Program-made: the position numbers and the translations under genes | Notes under the pieces: generated by a model | Database searches by the model: none | What the model saw: the letters and a program-made list of their open reading frames with translations, nothing else | Told to the model about the DNA's origin: nothing | NCBI GenBank assembly: GCA_964058845.1 | Contig: CAXKVR010000939.1 | Location: 1-64,000 of the forward strand | Direction: 5' to 3' | DNA length: 64,000 nucleotides | DNA from: Carex sylvatica | Lineage: Eukaryota > Streptophyta > Magnoliopsida > Poales > Cyperaceae | Part shown: positions 11,101 to 23,505 of the stretch, piece by piece | Numbering within the stretch: position 1 is the stretch's first letter | Layout: each line of letters starts with the position of its first letter

Positions 11101-14100
11101 ATAACCGTACCCTACCCATTTTATGTCCGTACCCGTGTACCCATTTACCCGATCCATACCCGGGCTCGGGCACGGATGGGTCGGGTACGGGCCGCCCGAC
11201 CCGGGTTTTTGCAACCCACTACATAACATATATCACACTATTGAACCAAGCACTGCTGCTGCTTTTTTTTTAAATAAAAAAAATGAACTTGCTAAGTTAT
11301 TTTCGTACATATTCGATTATTATTGGTCCCCTGATTATCATTTTCAGCTAACAAATTTTGAAATTTAACATTGTAAATCATTATTTTTAACAGTACATTG
11401 TACCAAATCCTGATGGCATTGTTGATCGGCTTAACAAAATAAGAAGTCGATTTGATGAAATAGCAAAGGATCGTGAGGCTCTTCAATTAAGGGAGAGTGA
11501 TGGGGTGAGGCGTCCAAACAACAAAATTTTACGACCCCCAACGGGTCACATGGTGGATAAGGCAAATATTTTTGGCAGAGATGCCGACATTTCAAAGGTC
11601 ATCGATTTCTTACTAACTGAAAAAGAAAAGTCATTATCAGTCATTTCAATTGTTGGCAAAGGTGGGCTCGGAAAAACCACCATTGCCCAACTTGTCTACA
11701 AAGATGAGAGGATTTCCCAGTGCTTTGATTTAAATGGGTGGGTATGCGTCTCTGAAGAATTTGATGTTAGGAGACTCATCAGAGGGACCATTGAATCATT
11801 CTCCAAAACAAATTGTGGTTTAAGTGAGTTGAGTCAATTACAACAAGAGCTTGCAAAAATTGTGAAGGGAAAAACAATACTACTTGTTTTAGATGATGTA
11901 TGGAACGAGAATCATAATCTTTGGGAGTCATTTCGAGTTCCATTAACAGAAGCAAGGATGGTCAGAATTCTCGTCACAACAAGAAATGTGAAGGTAGCAA
12001 AGGTCATGCAAACAACAACCTGTTTTAACCCAAGTAACTTATCTAAAAAATCATGCTGGCAGTTATTTGAGCATTATGCATTTAGTGGTACAAATGACAG
12101 CATTCCAATAGAGTTGGTATATATGGGAAGGGAGATTACCAAAAAGTGTGGTGGGTTGCCATTGGCTGTAAAGTCAATTGCAAGTCTACTTAGGCATGAA
12201 GCTGATGAAGACGTTTGGAGAGAGATTCTGGAAAGTGATATTTGGGAAATAAAAGAATCAAAAGAAGAGATTTTTCCAGCACTTCAGATAAGTTATGCTC
12301 ATCTACCTGCCTATCTTAAGCCCTGTTTTTTTCTTTGCTCAATGTACCCAAAAGATTACATATTACCAAGAGAGGATTTGATAAAGTTGTGGATTGCTCA
12401 TGGGTACATCGAGTCCCGGAGCAACAGAAAAATAATGGAAATTGGTGTTGAATATTGGAATGAGTTAAAAGAGAGGTCATTTCTTGATGATTATGAAACA
12501 GATTGGTACGAACCTGCAGAATCTTGTAAGTTGCATGATATAATCCATGATCTTGCTCGATTTATTTCTGAGTATGAACAATACTCGGTGGAGATCAATC
12601 ATCCACTTGATATTCAAGAGAGAACTGTTCCACGAGAAGCATACCATTTATATGTAAGATATTCATTGGGATATGTAAATCAAATTCCCCAACAAACTAT
12701 GAAGGGTTTAAGAACTATTTTTATGGATTTCCAAGATTGTGGATACGGATTATGTACAAACTGTACAAAGTTCTCAAGATTGTGGATGAAAATTTGTAAA
12801 GATTGTTTGGGAGACGTAACCTTGTGTAACCTCACTCAATTTGAAGTGCTCAGGGTATTGATATTGAAATGGGATAGTTTGACAAAAATTCCTCACTCCA
12901 TTTTCCAGTTGAAACATCTTACCTATCTAAGTATTATTTCTAAACTTCTTAAAGTGTTACCATTATCCATTGGCCTCCTTTACAACCTACTGGCTTTAAA
13001 AGTTGAGTGTGAAATCCTTGAATATCTACCTGAAAATATTGGTGATCTTCCTAACTTACAGTTTCTATCTATTCGTGCCAATATTAAAAAGCTACCAAAA
13101 TCACTATGTTCACTTTCTAACTTACTGGAATTAACTATTGGCAGTCGATTATTATTGAAACGTGAATTCTTGGATTATGTCCCTCATGATCTTGTTAATT
13201 TTCCATCAGTAGCAAGAATTTTTGCATCATGGAATGTTAGAACTATAGGTTGGTTAAAGGATATGAAAGACCTTAAAGGAATGATCTCTATTGGAAAATT
13301 GAAGAACATTAATGATTTAGAAGATGCCAAGCGAGCTAACCTGAGAAATAAATGCAAACTTGAGATTTTAAAGTTATGCTGGGATGATCATATGGTTCGT
13401 TTTTGCAGCATGGACTCAGAGCTGGAATTAGATCTCGTACCAGGAGCTTGTGAGGGCAGGATAGTTGGGGCAGATCATATAAATTTTTCCTTGTTAGAAT
13501 GCCTCCAGCCACATCCTAACCTCAAGAAACTTGGAGTAAAAGGTTATCCTTCTGCCATAGTACCAGGATGGATGAGGGATCCATTGTTATTGAAGTCAAT
13601 TCAAGAACTCAGGTTAGAAAGTTGTGGCAATATCCGAATTATGCAGCTGGAGCTGCTGCCCTCCCAGCTTGAAACTTTGGAAATTTCAGGGTGTGACCAC
13701 CTGGAGTTGATTACCGGACTAGGGCATCTGGATTTGTTGGAAGTACTGGAAATTGATGACTGTAAAACCCTGAAATCACTAACAATGGATGGACTGCAGT
13801 TGGTGGAATCTACTGAGCCTTTTAGTGATTCCTCTCATGAAATACCACATATTAATCAACAGAGCATTTCATCACTAGTTTATGTAACAAATTATCCTTC
13901 TGCCATAGTACCCAGGTGGATGAGGGATCCATTGTTATTGCAGGCAATTCAAAAACTCTGGTTATACAAGTGTGGCTATATTGAATCCCTTCCATTCGGC
14001 AATCTTCACACTCTCAAGTACCTCTCCATTGCTTTCTGTTCTAGTTTCCGAACTATGCAGCTGGAGCTGCTGCCCTCCCAGCTAGAAATTTTGTATATTG

Positions 14101-14453
14101 CGCGTTGTAACCACCTGGAGTTCATTACCGGACTAGGGCATCTGGATAAGTTGGAAAAACTGAAAATTCATTACTGTAAAACCCTGAAATCAATAACAAT
14201 GGATGGACTGCAGTTGGTGGAATCTACTGAGCCTTTTAGTGATTTCTCTCATGAAATACCACATATTAATCGGCAGAGCATTTCATCACTTACAGAGTTG
14301 GTAATTCAAGACTGTGGTTCGCTTCATTCTCTGCCGGATGGGTTGATTCCATCTGGGCCTTGTGAGGTGCTTGTTGTAGGTTGCGGCTGCCCTGACTACA
14401 AAAAATCAATTCAGGTTCATAATTTTACTATTATTATAATTATTATTATTTAA
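8186..14453 (+). CDS. CC-NBS-LRR immune receptor (CNL gene 1)
   Basis: Intracellular nucleotide-binding leucine-rich-repeat receptor of the RGA-like CNL group, which senses pathogen effectors. Exon 1 is 8186-8557 (124 residues, Rx-type coiled coil with a DAEDVLSE motif), with donor GAG|GT. Exon 2 starts at 11394 after TTTTTAACAG; both junctions are phase 0. In the joined protein the P-loop GKGGLGKTT is near residue 212, then kinase-2 LLVLDDVW, RNBS-B LVTTR, GLPLA, the RNBS-D region CFFLCSMYPKD, and an LHD in place of the usual MHD, followed by an LRR domain. Read through, it is about 1143 residues, normal for the class. A donor CAG|GT at 14414/14415 suggests exon 2 may instead end there and join downstream cassettes. 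Codons 13545-14306 contain a recent internal LRR duplication. The 2.8 kb intron is swollen by elements. The ATG was chosen because it is shared by all four paralogues. Confidence 0.9.
8886..10480. mobile_element. Large foldback element, family C
   Basis: The outer ~100 bp arms are inverted (ATTACTGAATCTATCCAATTT on the left, its complement on the right), followed inwards by repeated CCGGTTAATAAATAACCG hairpin motifs and a second inverted region around 9700-10260. Copies occur at 61437-62445 and 50390-51420. A Mutator-like MITE is nested at 9185-9678. No transposase. Confidence 0.75.
9185..9678. mobile_element. Mutator-type MITE nested in the foldback
   Basis: Perfect terminal inverted repeats GGGAAAATTGTGTCC, flanked by the 9 bp target duplication TTAGAAATG at 9176-9184 and 9679-9687. 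Gene 3's copy of the foldback (near 61663-61673) has one uninterrupted TTAGAAATG, an empty site. The right arm is itself tandemly duplicated (about 9426-9531 and 9533-9638). Overlapping ORFs are arm sequence, not genes. Confidence 0.9.
10715..11221. mobile_element. hAT-like element with GGGTACGGG repeats
   Basis: Flanked by the perfect 8 bp duplication CATAACAT at 10707-10714 and 11222-11229. Ends are TAGGGGTTTGC and GCAACCCACTA. Most of the element is G/C-rich CGGGTACGGG-type subterminal repeats in both orientations. The gene 3 intron carries the single CATAACAT empty site at 63511-63518. No transposase; overlapping ORFs are repeat translation. Confidence 0.92.
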
Positions 14454-15342
14454 ATATTTAGATTTTGACCACTTAACTTTTTCACTTTTATGTAACCATT
14501 AGCCTTGGTAAGATTCGTTGACCAGTCAAGCTGCTCCTGTTTCGACAAATAAATATTTCATTTTTATGTTACTTGTTTGTTTCTGATACATAAGCTCTTG
14601 TTCAATTTTTTTTTGCAGCGTTTTCTTGAATGATGTCTTTCTATTTTGACTTCTTAGTGATTAGATTAAAAAGAAAATCGCAAAATGTAGTTCAAGAGAA
14701 AAATCTGAATTTTGGCTTCTTATTTTTGATTAATTAAGTCTGAATTTTGACTTAATTCCTTCATAAAAATGTACATAATTGATTAGATTTTTCTATTATT
14801 CACAGAGAAGTTTGAGCTTGCACGATATTTACGGGGATGAGGGGGAGGATGACGATAGTGACTACTATGAATCAAATCTGGTTCATAATTTTATTATTAT
14901 TATAATTATAATCATTTGAATATTTAGATTTTGACCACCGAGCTTTTTCACTTTTATGTAACCATTAGCTTTCGTAAGATTTGTTGATTAATCAAGCTGC
15001 TCCTGTTTCGACAAATAAATATTTTATTTTTATATTACTTGTTTGTTTCTAATACATAAGCTATTGTTCAATTTTTTTTGCAGCGTTTTCTTGAATGATG
15101 TCTTCCTATTTTGACTTCTTATTGATTAGATTAAAAAGAAAATCACATAATGTAGTTCAAGAGAAAAATCTGAATTTTGGCTTCTTATTTTTGATTAATA
15201 AGTCTGAATTTTGACTTCATTCCTTCATAAAAATGTACATAATTGATTAGATTTTTCTATTATTCACAGGAAACTTCGAGCTCGCACCATAGTTGGAGAT
15301 GAAGGGGAGGATGATGATAGTGACGATGATAAATCAAATTAG
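14415..15342 (+). repeat. Tandem intron-microexon cassettes at the 3' end of CNL gene 1
   Basis: Units of about 465 bases start at 14415, 14881 and (truncated) 15343, each beginning GTTCATAATTTTA. Each full unit is a donor, an intron and a TTATTCACAG acceptor followed by an acidic microexon: 14806-14880 (75 nt, phase 0, rich in D/E) and 15270-15342 (73 nt). The first keeps the reading frame from exon 2. The second is 2 nt shorter and in that frame stops early; in another frame it reads an acidic D-rich tail ending at TAG. This may encode alternative receptor C-termini or be 3' UTR. Confidence 0.65.
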
Positions 15343-15545
15343 GTTCATAATTTTATTGATATTATAATTAAGATTATTTGAATATTTAGATTTTGACCTC
15401 CGAACTTTTTCACTTTATGTAACCATTAGTCTTGGTAAGATTTGTTGACTAATCAAGCTGCTCCTATTTCGACAAATAAATATTTCATTTTTATATTACT
15501 TAGTCTGTTGCTGCTACATAAGTTGTTCTCCATTTTTTTTACCAC

Positions 15546-15724
15546 AGGAGTCCCCTCCAAGACCGTCGATAGAATTTAATTTACTATCTTTCTTTCACCC
15601 CCAGGAGTCCCCTCCAAGACCGTTGATAGAAATGAATTTACTATCTTCCTTTTGCCCATAGGAGTCCCCTCCAAGACCGTCGATAGAAATGAATTTACTA
15701 TCCAATTTATTATATGATTTGTAA
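15546..15724 (+). repeat. Three 57 bp tandem repeats, each starting with a splice-acceptor-like AG
   Basis: Exact 57-base spacing between repeat starts at 15546, 15603 and 15660. Each copy follows a pyrimidine tract plus AG and reads ESPPRPSIEMNLLS or close in the frame that starts at GAG. Copy 1 reads through into copy 2; copy 2 ends in TAG right at the third AG; copy 3 ends at TAA (15722). Position after the truncated third intron unit suggests a last exon of CNL gene 1 with three competing acceptors. Confidence 0.7.
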
Positions 15725-18088
15725 TTAATTAGAAGAATTTTCTTTGCTTGTGAGGACACATTTTCATTGTTTCTGCATTTTTTTTTCTATGCTATTCTTC
15801 TTTTCTTCAAATATTCTTCTCTTGGGGTATGTTTGGTTGGGTTGAAAATAGGTTATTTAGAATAGCCTATTTGGTATTTGGATGGGTTAGAATAGCCAGA
15901 TATGGAATCCAATTTTTTTGTCATATTAGCATAGGCAATTCCTAAGAATTTTGAGATTTTACTATTATAATAAGACAAACTATAACTTTTCTTAATTTGG
16001 CTATTCTAGTTATTATTGTTTTGCGATCAAACATTGAAGAATGACTAAGCAAGCCGACGGTGAAATTTTAATTTTGCCAATTTTTGGTCGTTATTTGGAT
16101 ATCTGCTATTTTATTATATTTATCTCCAATTTTCAACTTTCTGACAAGGCCTTCTTCTCTTTGTTAGACATAAAATAAATTGATTAAAGAGCACTTCGAT
16201 AATCAATTTGAGTCCTTCCCTGGGGGTAAAAAGTGGCAATATTTTGTTTTCTAAATCTTGGTAGAGGCTGCCAAGTTATAATTAGCAATAATAATTAAGA
16301 TGAACCTTTTACCAAATTACATTTGATTCCACATAAAAACATTTTACTTCCAAGAAAAGAAAAATGAATTGAAAGCACAAATCTTATGTTCTTCAACTGT
16401 CAAACTCAACATGAATTAAAAAGAACAACCAGAAATATTACCATGTTCAATAACTAACATCGATTGAGGGACATGGGAGTATTAAAAAAAAAAAAAAACA
16501 ATAACCATTAAAAAAAAGAACTTCCTAACAGGAATCATCAGTATCAAAATTAACCCACAAACCTGCGACTAAAGTTGAAACAAGTACTTCTGTGAAGATA
16601 CCCACCAGTAAAACCAGACAAACATCCATTTTTTTCAAAATTAAACTGTACTCTAAAGACATACATCCGCATAATTCTTGTGTTGAAGAGAAAAGAAAAA
16701 AAAAAATCTGATTTTCCTATTATATGAGATAAATTTACTTCATATATGGACAATACATATACATACACAACATAGAAATCACTATTAAAACGTCCATAAG
16801 CATCAGATTTGTCAACATATAACTCAACGCAACAAGGTTAATATTTAATATAAAATATTATTCTCATCATCATCACAATATCCCCTTACGCCCCACCCCA
16901 CCCCCACCCCCAATCCAAAACTCGAGAAGCCCACACATCTCCTAACCAATAGTCCTCAATGAGGTTGAATAAAGCATATATCCCATTCATGAAAAATATT
17001 TTACCTAGTTCAAAGATGCATAGTAAGATCCACCCATTGTACCTAAGCTCCAGTCGCGTATAGGCGTGTCCATTCCATGGCTGTAACATTTAATAATAAT
17101 GCAGAAGAAAAGATGAATTATTTATTGAGCATTTTTATCATACATTTGTTTCTAACAGAGCATGCTTGACAAATAATAGCATCAGAGACATGACAACTTC
17201 GGTATTCTTTTATTAGCATAGGCAGCAGGTACTAATAAATGCTAATTCAAAACTAAATCCCAATCCAGGAAAGAAAAAAACCATTGAAATAGGGGAGAGA
17301 ACGGTGCAATTTCTTGATGGTATCTCGTTATATGGCCTAAATGACAATACCATATAAAGTCACTCTTATGACTTATCTTCAGTTCTTTTGTTATTTATAT
17401 TATAAACGTATCGCTTTGAGATTGGGGAAACATGTCATTACCGATTAAACTTGACTGTGAACAGGCCAACACCATACAAAAGGAAAAAAGAAGCAACTGC
17501 AGGAATACTATCTAATACAACTTGGTACAAATTAAATTAAACCACAGCCTAGGGTAAAGATATTTAAATTAAATTTTGTTCACCCTTGGATTTGACCAAT
17601 GAGACCGTTGGTACATGTATCAGCACCCATAGAACCCAAAGAAGCGGCCATACAAACCATTGTGAGATCCCTAGTTTGTATAGATACACCACACTCTTAA
17701 ATAATTTCCTATGCATTGTGGGACTAAAGAGCTGCTACAAACCATTTTGAATACTTCTACATTTTACTAATCACATGGCTGTGGGACCCACCAACACCAA
17801 TACCCTTTTTCATTTTAAATATTGCAAAGTATTACTAGGATTTAGCTGACGAAGGTGCTCCGATTAAAAAATGTGTGTTCGTTTATCTTTATTTAATACG
17901 TATTATGTATCAAAATTTATAAAATGAATGTCATATAAACCGTATTGCACATTTAGATTTTAAAAAAATGTCATATCTGTAGATTATAAACTATACTCGA
18001 ATATGTACCTGTGCAGCATAGGTACCAACCAAAGTAAAATATTGATGGTAAAAAACGAAAACTTAAACCATACGGTACCAAGAATTCC
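15725..18088. other. Intergenic, no gene seen
   Basis: AT-rich. Near 15826-15920 is a GGTATGTTTGGTTGGG phrase typical of MITE ends. About 16600-17290 weakly repeats 6850-7200. A short C-tract is at 16886-16912. Short ORFs here show no domain or codon signature. Confidence 0.5.
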
Positions 18089-18186
18089 CTGTCTCAACAG
18101 CCTCAGTTTCGTTTGCTTTCCAATGTTTAGCAACATTGTCAGAAAGCGGGTCATCCGGGTTTGGAGCACTAAGAAGTGCTTGAATA
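18089..18186 (-). pseudogene. Exon fragment of a UBC13-type ubiquitin-conjugating enzyme
   Basis: On the minus strand, after a TTTATTTCAG acceptor, the translation reads [18 protein letters not shown] and continues through [14 protein letters not shown], characteristic of the C-terminal region of Ubc13-class E2 enzymes (UBC35/36 in Arabidopsis), which make K63-linked ubiquitin chains with a UEV partner. It ends at ACAG where the next exon should join, but no following exon and no catalytic-cysteine exon were found nearby. It looks like a duplicated or transposon-captured fragment, not a gene. Confidence 0.75.
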
Positions 18187-18189
18187 CTG

Positions 18190-18829
18190 AAATAAATAAA
18201 TAAATAACCAGTTACTTTTATATGTAACCAATTACTTTAATATGATAACATAAATTTCAAAAATTAACTTTAATATGTAACCAATTACTTTAATAAATGA
18301 TTAAATGAATTTTAATTTAAAAGACGTATTATTTGATAAATTTATTTGTATTTTAATTGTACTAGGATAAATATGATATTATCTATTTTAGAGGGAAAAT
18401 AAGTAATTTCAAAGTTTTAAGAGATACATGAAATTCCACCCTAAGGAAGACCTGTTTAATTAGTTATCTTTTTCTCGGTTTTATTATGCAGATTCCCCAA
18501 GAAGAAAAGGTTATTAAGAAAACAAATTAATGGCCCCAATTTTTACTTAGATTACATACCGTATATATACATATCTTTAATCACTGTATGCTACAAAGAA
18601 TAGGAAACCGTTTTAAATTTCCCAATTTTTATTTGCATTATACATCATAAATTATTAAATATATAAATATATTTATGCAGTGTATCTTAGACATATATAA
18701 TTACAAAAGATTAATAAAAAAATTTACTTGCGTTATATATGATTTACATGTTCTTGGAACCAACTCGAGCACGCCCCTAACTAATTTAACAAAAAAAAAA
18801 CATTCCAATTTTGTCTAACTTTCATTTGC
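18190..18829. other. Intergenic, AT-rich, no gene seen
   Basis: Contains short imperfect repeats of an AACCAATTACTTTAATATG phrase near 18205-18300. No supported coding sequence. Confidence 0.5.
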
Positions 18830-19535
18830 AGCGCTAATATTCAAGTTTTTAAAATTATGTTTATAACATTTTAAAATGCTATTCGTAAATTTTAAACCAC
18901 TATCTGCAAGCATTTAAATCCTAAATCTAGATAGTTTTAATTTTTAAGTACTTTTGTTTTGAAGTAAAAAAAAATATATTATTTCACCCACTTTTTTTTC
19001 TCTGATCATTCTCGTCCATTTTTTTACGATCCGTGATGAATTTTGTAAATCTAAAAACATGAATATTTTCTTCTCAATTTTCTTTTTCAAATGAGATCCA
19101 CGAAAAAAATACTTCTGAGAAATTTTCAAGCCATGAAGAAACACTTTAAATTCTGAAGTTTCTAATTCTTAGTCTATCAAATCTAACAAGATAAAACAAC
19201 ACTGCAATCAAGATTTTAAACCTATAATATCACATGTTTAAAGTAGTACACTCAAGTATTTAAAACACTGCAATCAAGTTTTTAAATTTCATTGTTTTTC
19301 CGTAAAATATTACATTTGTTGAGTAGAAAATATTCATATTTTAGATTCGCAAAATTAGTCATGGATCTTCGGAAAAATGGACGAGAATGATCAAAGAGAA
19401 GAAAAATAGTGGGTGAAAAAAATATTTACTTTTGTAGTTTGAAAACAAAAGTAGTTACGAGTTAAAAGAACCCAAATTTGGTATTTTAAAATGTTATAAA
19501 CAGAATTTTATAAGTTTGAATTTGAGTACTGAAAA
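18830..19535. mobile_element. Foldback element, family B
   Basis: Two arms of about 250-300 bp are imperfect reverse complements (ATCATTCTCGTCCATTTTT on the left, its complement near 19370-19395). Part of one arm recurs at 960-1280. No transposase. The minus ORF within it is arm sequence. Confidence 0.7.
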
Positions 19536-22069
19536 TGTAAGTAAGACATCAACTACTTAGAGGACGCACTTGGAGATTTATTTGGAAAGCAATTATTAAG
19601 CTCTAAATATTAACTACAAACACATTATGCAAGCGTAAATCACTAAATATTAATTATGAACACATTATATATGTCCATGAATAATCATGCATATTTCTCA
19701 AGTTCATTTTATTGAGCATCTCAAGAGACATCAAAATCATCAAAATTGTTGTAATTATATGATATTTATAAACGCAAGAGGCAAGCGGTGAAAATAATAT
19801 TATGAACTATTAAGCGATAGTGGCTCCGGATTAATAAAAAAGAAATCCAAGGCAAATATTTTTTATTGCTGGAGGCAATTTTGTCCAGGCTCTTTATGAA
19901 TTGATGTAAGTCATGTTATTTACAAGCTTTAATTTTATTTTATTTTAAGTCTAAACTATATATAAAATTTTTATTTGTATATTGTCCTTGTTAATTTAAC
20001 GCAACGTATGCTTCACACTTGTAAACGAGAGTAGGAGACAAAATTATTCCGCAATTGTTGCACTCTAAAAGAAGTGAGATTCTTCAATTACCCATGTCTC
20101 GTCTACCTTTAATTTGTAATTTACTGAACCATTGCCATACCGTAGCATCGTACCAGTCGTGTCTCCAGTATGTGCAATATTTATCCCATTTATATTCCTG
20201 AAAAAAAAATATATACTGCTGGTTAATCACCATAACCTTAGATTCACATAGTTTTAATAAAAATATGATCAATGAAGTCGTTTCTTCAGTGTATGTGTCA
20301 GTTTTAATAAAGAAATATGATCAATGACTTTAAAGTAGCACGTGTGTGTGTGTTTGTGTCAGTTTGGGTACACCACTATTGCCGAATATGTGTGTGTCAG
20401 TGTGCGTACCTAAAATCACTAATAATAGACACCAAATGGGTACACCACTATTGTTGCCATCACGAGAGGAGCCGAGCCTGGTAGGGTTCTTCATGCAGAG
20501 AAACTTGGAGTACTCGAGCTGCTAGAGGAGCCCGGTGCGCTGGCTGAAGCAGCCCCAGATGGTGTGATGTATTCCTCCTTGCTGATCATCTTCTCTCTGA
20601 TGCACACCGCATCAGAAAATATATTGGCCATTGTAGCCCAGTAATTGAAGGACTACAATGCTACATGCCAATTTAGAATAATAATCTGAGAGGAACAGGT
20701 GGGCTCTTCCATATGGGCCGTTGTAGCCCAGTAATAATTAATGGATCAACGCACGTTGATTACATGCTACATGCCAATTTAGAATAATTTAGAATAATTT
20801 AGTTTGAATTTAGATTGAAGTAGTACAAATTTAATGTAGGCTATTTTAGGATTTTGTTATAATGTAGTTTAGTTTTAATTTACTGTAATTTATGTTTGTT
20901 TACTGTAATCAGGTATTATAATATTTTATTCTGGATTATTTTGACTAATTAATTAATTTATATTTCGAAATGTGATGTTTGATTTGTTGTATTCATTATT
21001 CATGATGATTACAAGTTAATACGCATCGCACTGTCATAAAAGTATAATGAAAAGGTAGATGCCGCTCTGAATAAGCTGGGTCTCTACCAGGTTGCAATAA
21101 TTATTCAACGATCAAAATATAATGAAAAATGAACGTATTAAAATTATATTACTTATAAATTTTTTTTTTCACCGCTTGATTTTTGTACTAAATAAATTTT
21201 AAAATTTATAAATTTGACATGTAAAGGTATGACTCGTGACGTCGATAGGTTTTAATGGTTTGGATTCTATATTTGAAGTCATTTTGATAGATTTTAAGGT
21301 TGTGTTCACTAAGTCTTTGGTGAGCTTAAGAATATCCTAGATCTACTCACAATTATATGTATATTTATAAAAGCAAAAATCAAGCAGTTCAGAATAAATT
21401 TAATATACTAGTAATATTATGTGGAACTTAAACTTTAGTTATTAGCTAGCGGTGGAAAAAAAAAAAAATTGTCAGTAGTCTACGAATGAGAAAAAAGAAA
21501 AAGCAAAACGAAGGCAGATCATTTTGATTGCTGGAGGCAATTTTGTCATGTCTCTTTATCAACAGACGTATGTCATGTTATTTACAAGCATTAATTTTAT
21601 TATGTATATGCAAATTATATATAAATTTTACATTTGTATATAGTCCGTGCGTGCTTAAGACAAAGTATGTTACATTTTTTGCACTCTAAAAAAAATTATT
21701 TAGCTTCGTATTAAAAGCAATTTTTTTTGAACTGTGGATTTAACAAATTTAATTTCTTCATATACCAAAATAAATTATTTTAGATATATAATAATACAAA
21801 AATTCAGTGTTTCTCTTGTGACGGGTCAACCAATCACCCACTATACTAGTTATGTCTCAGCAGAACAACGATAAAGGAGCGCTTAAAGTATATAAATATA
21901 AAGCAACGATAAGGGTGCGCTTCCCACTATCTTCAACTTTCCTTTATGGATGTTGTCGCTGAGTAAAAATAAAAATATGTAAGCCACAATTTCGACAATG
22001 GAAAAGTTGAAAACATGGTACAGATTCAAATTGCTAATATTATACTCGGATTATTTGATAGATTATGAT
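19536..22069. other. Intergenic with duplicated spacer modules
   Basis: A module with GCTGGAGGCAATTTTGTC occurs at about 19860 and again at 21530, with following sequence, and its tail recurs near 47170. Another (AATCAGGTATTAT onwards) is at 20910 and 22590. A less AT-rich patch at 20430-20640 has a 46-codon minus-strand ORF (20491-20631) ending in a serine run that I do not recognise. Confidence 0.5.
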
Positions 22070-22150
22070 TCAGATCTAAAGAATGTTGCTCTCTTTACTC
22101 ACTTCTCATGATTTTCACAACTCATATCTAAAGAACAGAGCAAATGTAGA
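22070..22150 (+). pseudogene. Decapitated CNL leader
   Basis: The leader motif order of the CNL family (CTTTACTCACTTCTCAT, then TTCACAACTCATATCTAA, then ACAGAGCAAATG) is present, but after the ATG position the sequence is unrelated and no CC exon follows. This is the relic of another family member. Confidence 0.6.
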
Positions 22151-23380
22151 GTCCACACACTTGTTACCGAAATTATTATTAATATCCAAAAAATTAAAAA
22201 TCTGCACCCATTTTCAGGATTTTTTCTTGTGGATAATAAATTAATAATTCAAAAGTAAAGAGGCGATAATAAATGTGTTTTTTGTAGTAGTGAATTTAGG
22301 ATTCTTTTCATGAATGATCTGTCTTTGTTGCATCTTGAGGGAGAGCACTATAGATCATCACAAATCTCATATCAAGTATTATTACAACAACAACAAATTA
22401 AGCATTTAGTTTCAAATGAGTTGGAGTAGGCTAGAAATGAAACTCAAATCGGAGTTTGTGAGGATTTCAATTTTATAGAAAAAAAAAACTGTATTTTACG
22501 TTGGCTTGTCAGGTCTATCACAACTCTTCTTTTTTCCTGACATGGCACAAGCTATGTACAAATTAACTACACCGGCCGCATGAGTTCAATCAGGTATTAT
22601 TACTAATAAAATATTTTTCTGGTGGATTATTTTGATTAATTAAATGTTTTAATTTCTAAACATGGTGTTTAATTTATTGCAGCCAAATGCGATATTGTTT
22701 CAAGTTAATACGCATTCCACTGTCATGAAGTATGTCATAAAATACAAAAACATTATTTCCTTGTGAAACAATGCTATAAGAAGAAAAAATAAATGAAAAT
22801 AATTGAAACAAGATATAGCAGTATATTGTATATATCTCCGGCACTACCACATGGCCACGGAATATATAAAGGAGGAAAATAAAGTAAAAGCTTCAAACTT
22901 AAGAGGTAAGGAAACGGTGACGTTATAATAATTTTAAATATGTAAAATAATGTATAAATATTAACATTCTATGAACTTAATTAATTATCTGACTGAAACA
23001 TATAAGCACCTGCATTCTATGAGCTTAATTATCTGACTGAATATATATATATATATACTATTTCCCAAAAACAAAACATCAAAAGTAATGTAATATAGAC
23101 GCAATCTTTTATAGACGCAATCTTTTATTTACATAAATTATATAAAAATAATATCAAAAGTAATGTAATATAGACTTGGTAATAGCTATGTCTTGGTAAA
23201 AATAGATTTTTTTCTAAAACTCATGTTAAATCTATTTATTTTGTAATTAAAAAAAGCTTGGGGTGGTTTCTTAGAAACGGCAAAAACATATTGATCCCAC
23301 TCCACCGAAAGTAATTAATCCACTATCATAAAAATAAAATAAAAAACATTGACTATTGTCAAGTATTTGTGCGTGCCACT
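22151..23380. other. Intergenic spacer upstream of gene 2
   Basis: Contains a module shared with 20910-21050 and a short TA-rich microsatellite at about 23041-23058. No gene seen. Confidence 0.45.
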
Positions 23381-23505
23381 TCCAAGAGCTCACCTTACTT
23401 TCCCCTCAGATCGTTCTTTCCTCTGTTGCTCTTTACTAATTTCTCATTCTCACCACTCCGATCTAAGGTTCTTTTCCTTCTTTCCATAGAGATCGACACA
23501 GTGAA
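23381..23505 (+). promoter_or_regulatory. Leader of CNL-derived gene 2
   Basis: Pyrimidine-rich leader beginning CCAAGAGCTCACCTTAC and containing GATCTAAGGTTCTTTTCC. The same version precedes gene 4 at 63765-63901, and differs from the gene 1/3 version. Confidence 0.5.

Larger units (their letters stand above)
8558..11393 (+). other. Intron 1 of CNL gene 1, element-rich
   Basis: The paralogous intron of gene 2 is only 429 bases. Here it holds a large foldback (about 8886-10480), a Mutator-like MITE nested in it, and a hAT-like element at 10715-11221. If not spliced, translation stops six codons past the donor at 8578, giving a 130-residue CC-only product. Confidence 0.8.

Noticed and set aside
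10656..11368. ORFs rich in GTGRG or YPG repeats
   Set aside because: They translate the CGGGTACGGG subterminal repeats of a hAT-like element with clear target duplication; the ones at 62509-63461 are the same.
20491..20631. 46-codon minus ORF ending in a serine-rich stretch
   Set aside because: The local composition is coding-like but there is no recognisable family, promoter or neighbour; mentioned only in the spacer description.
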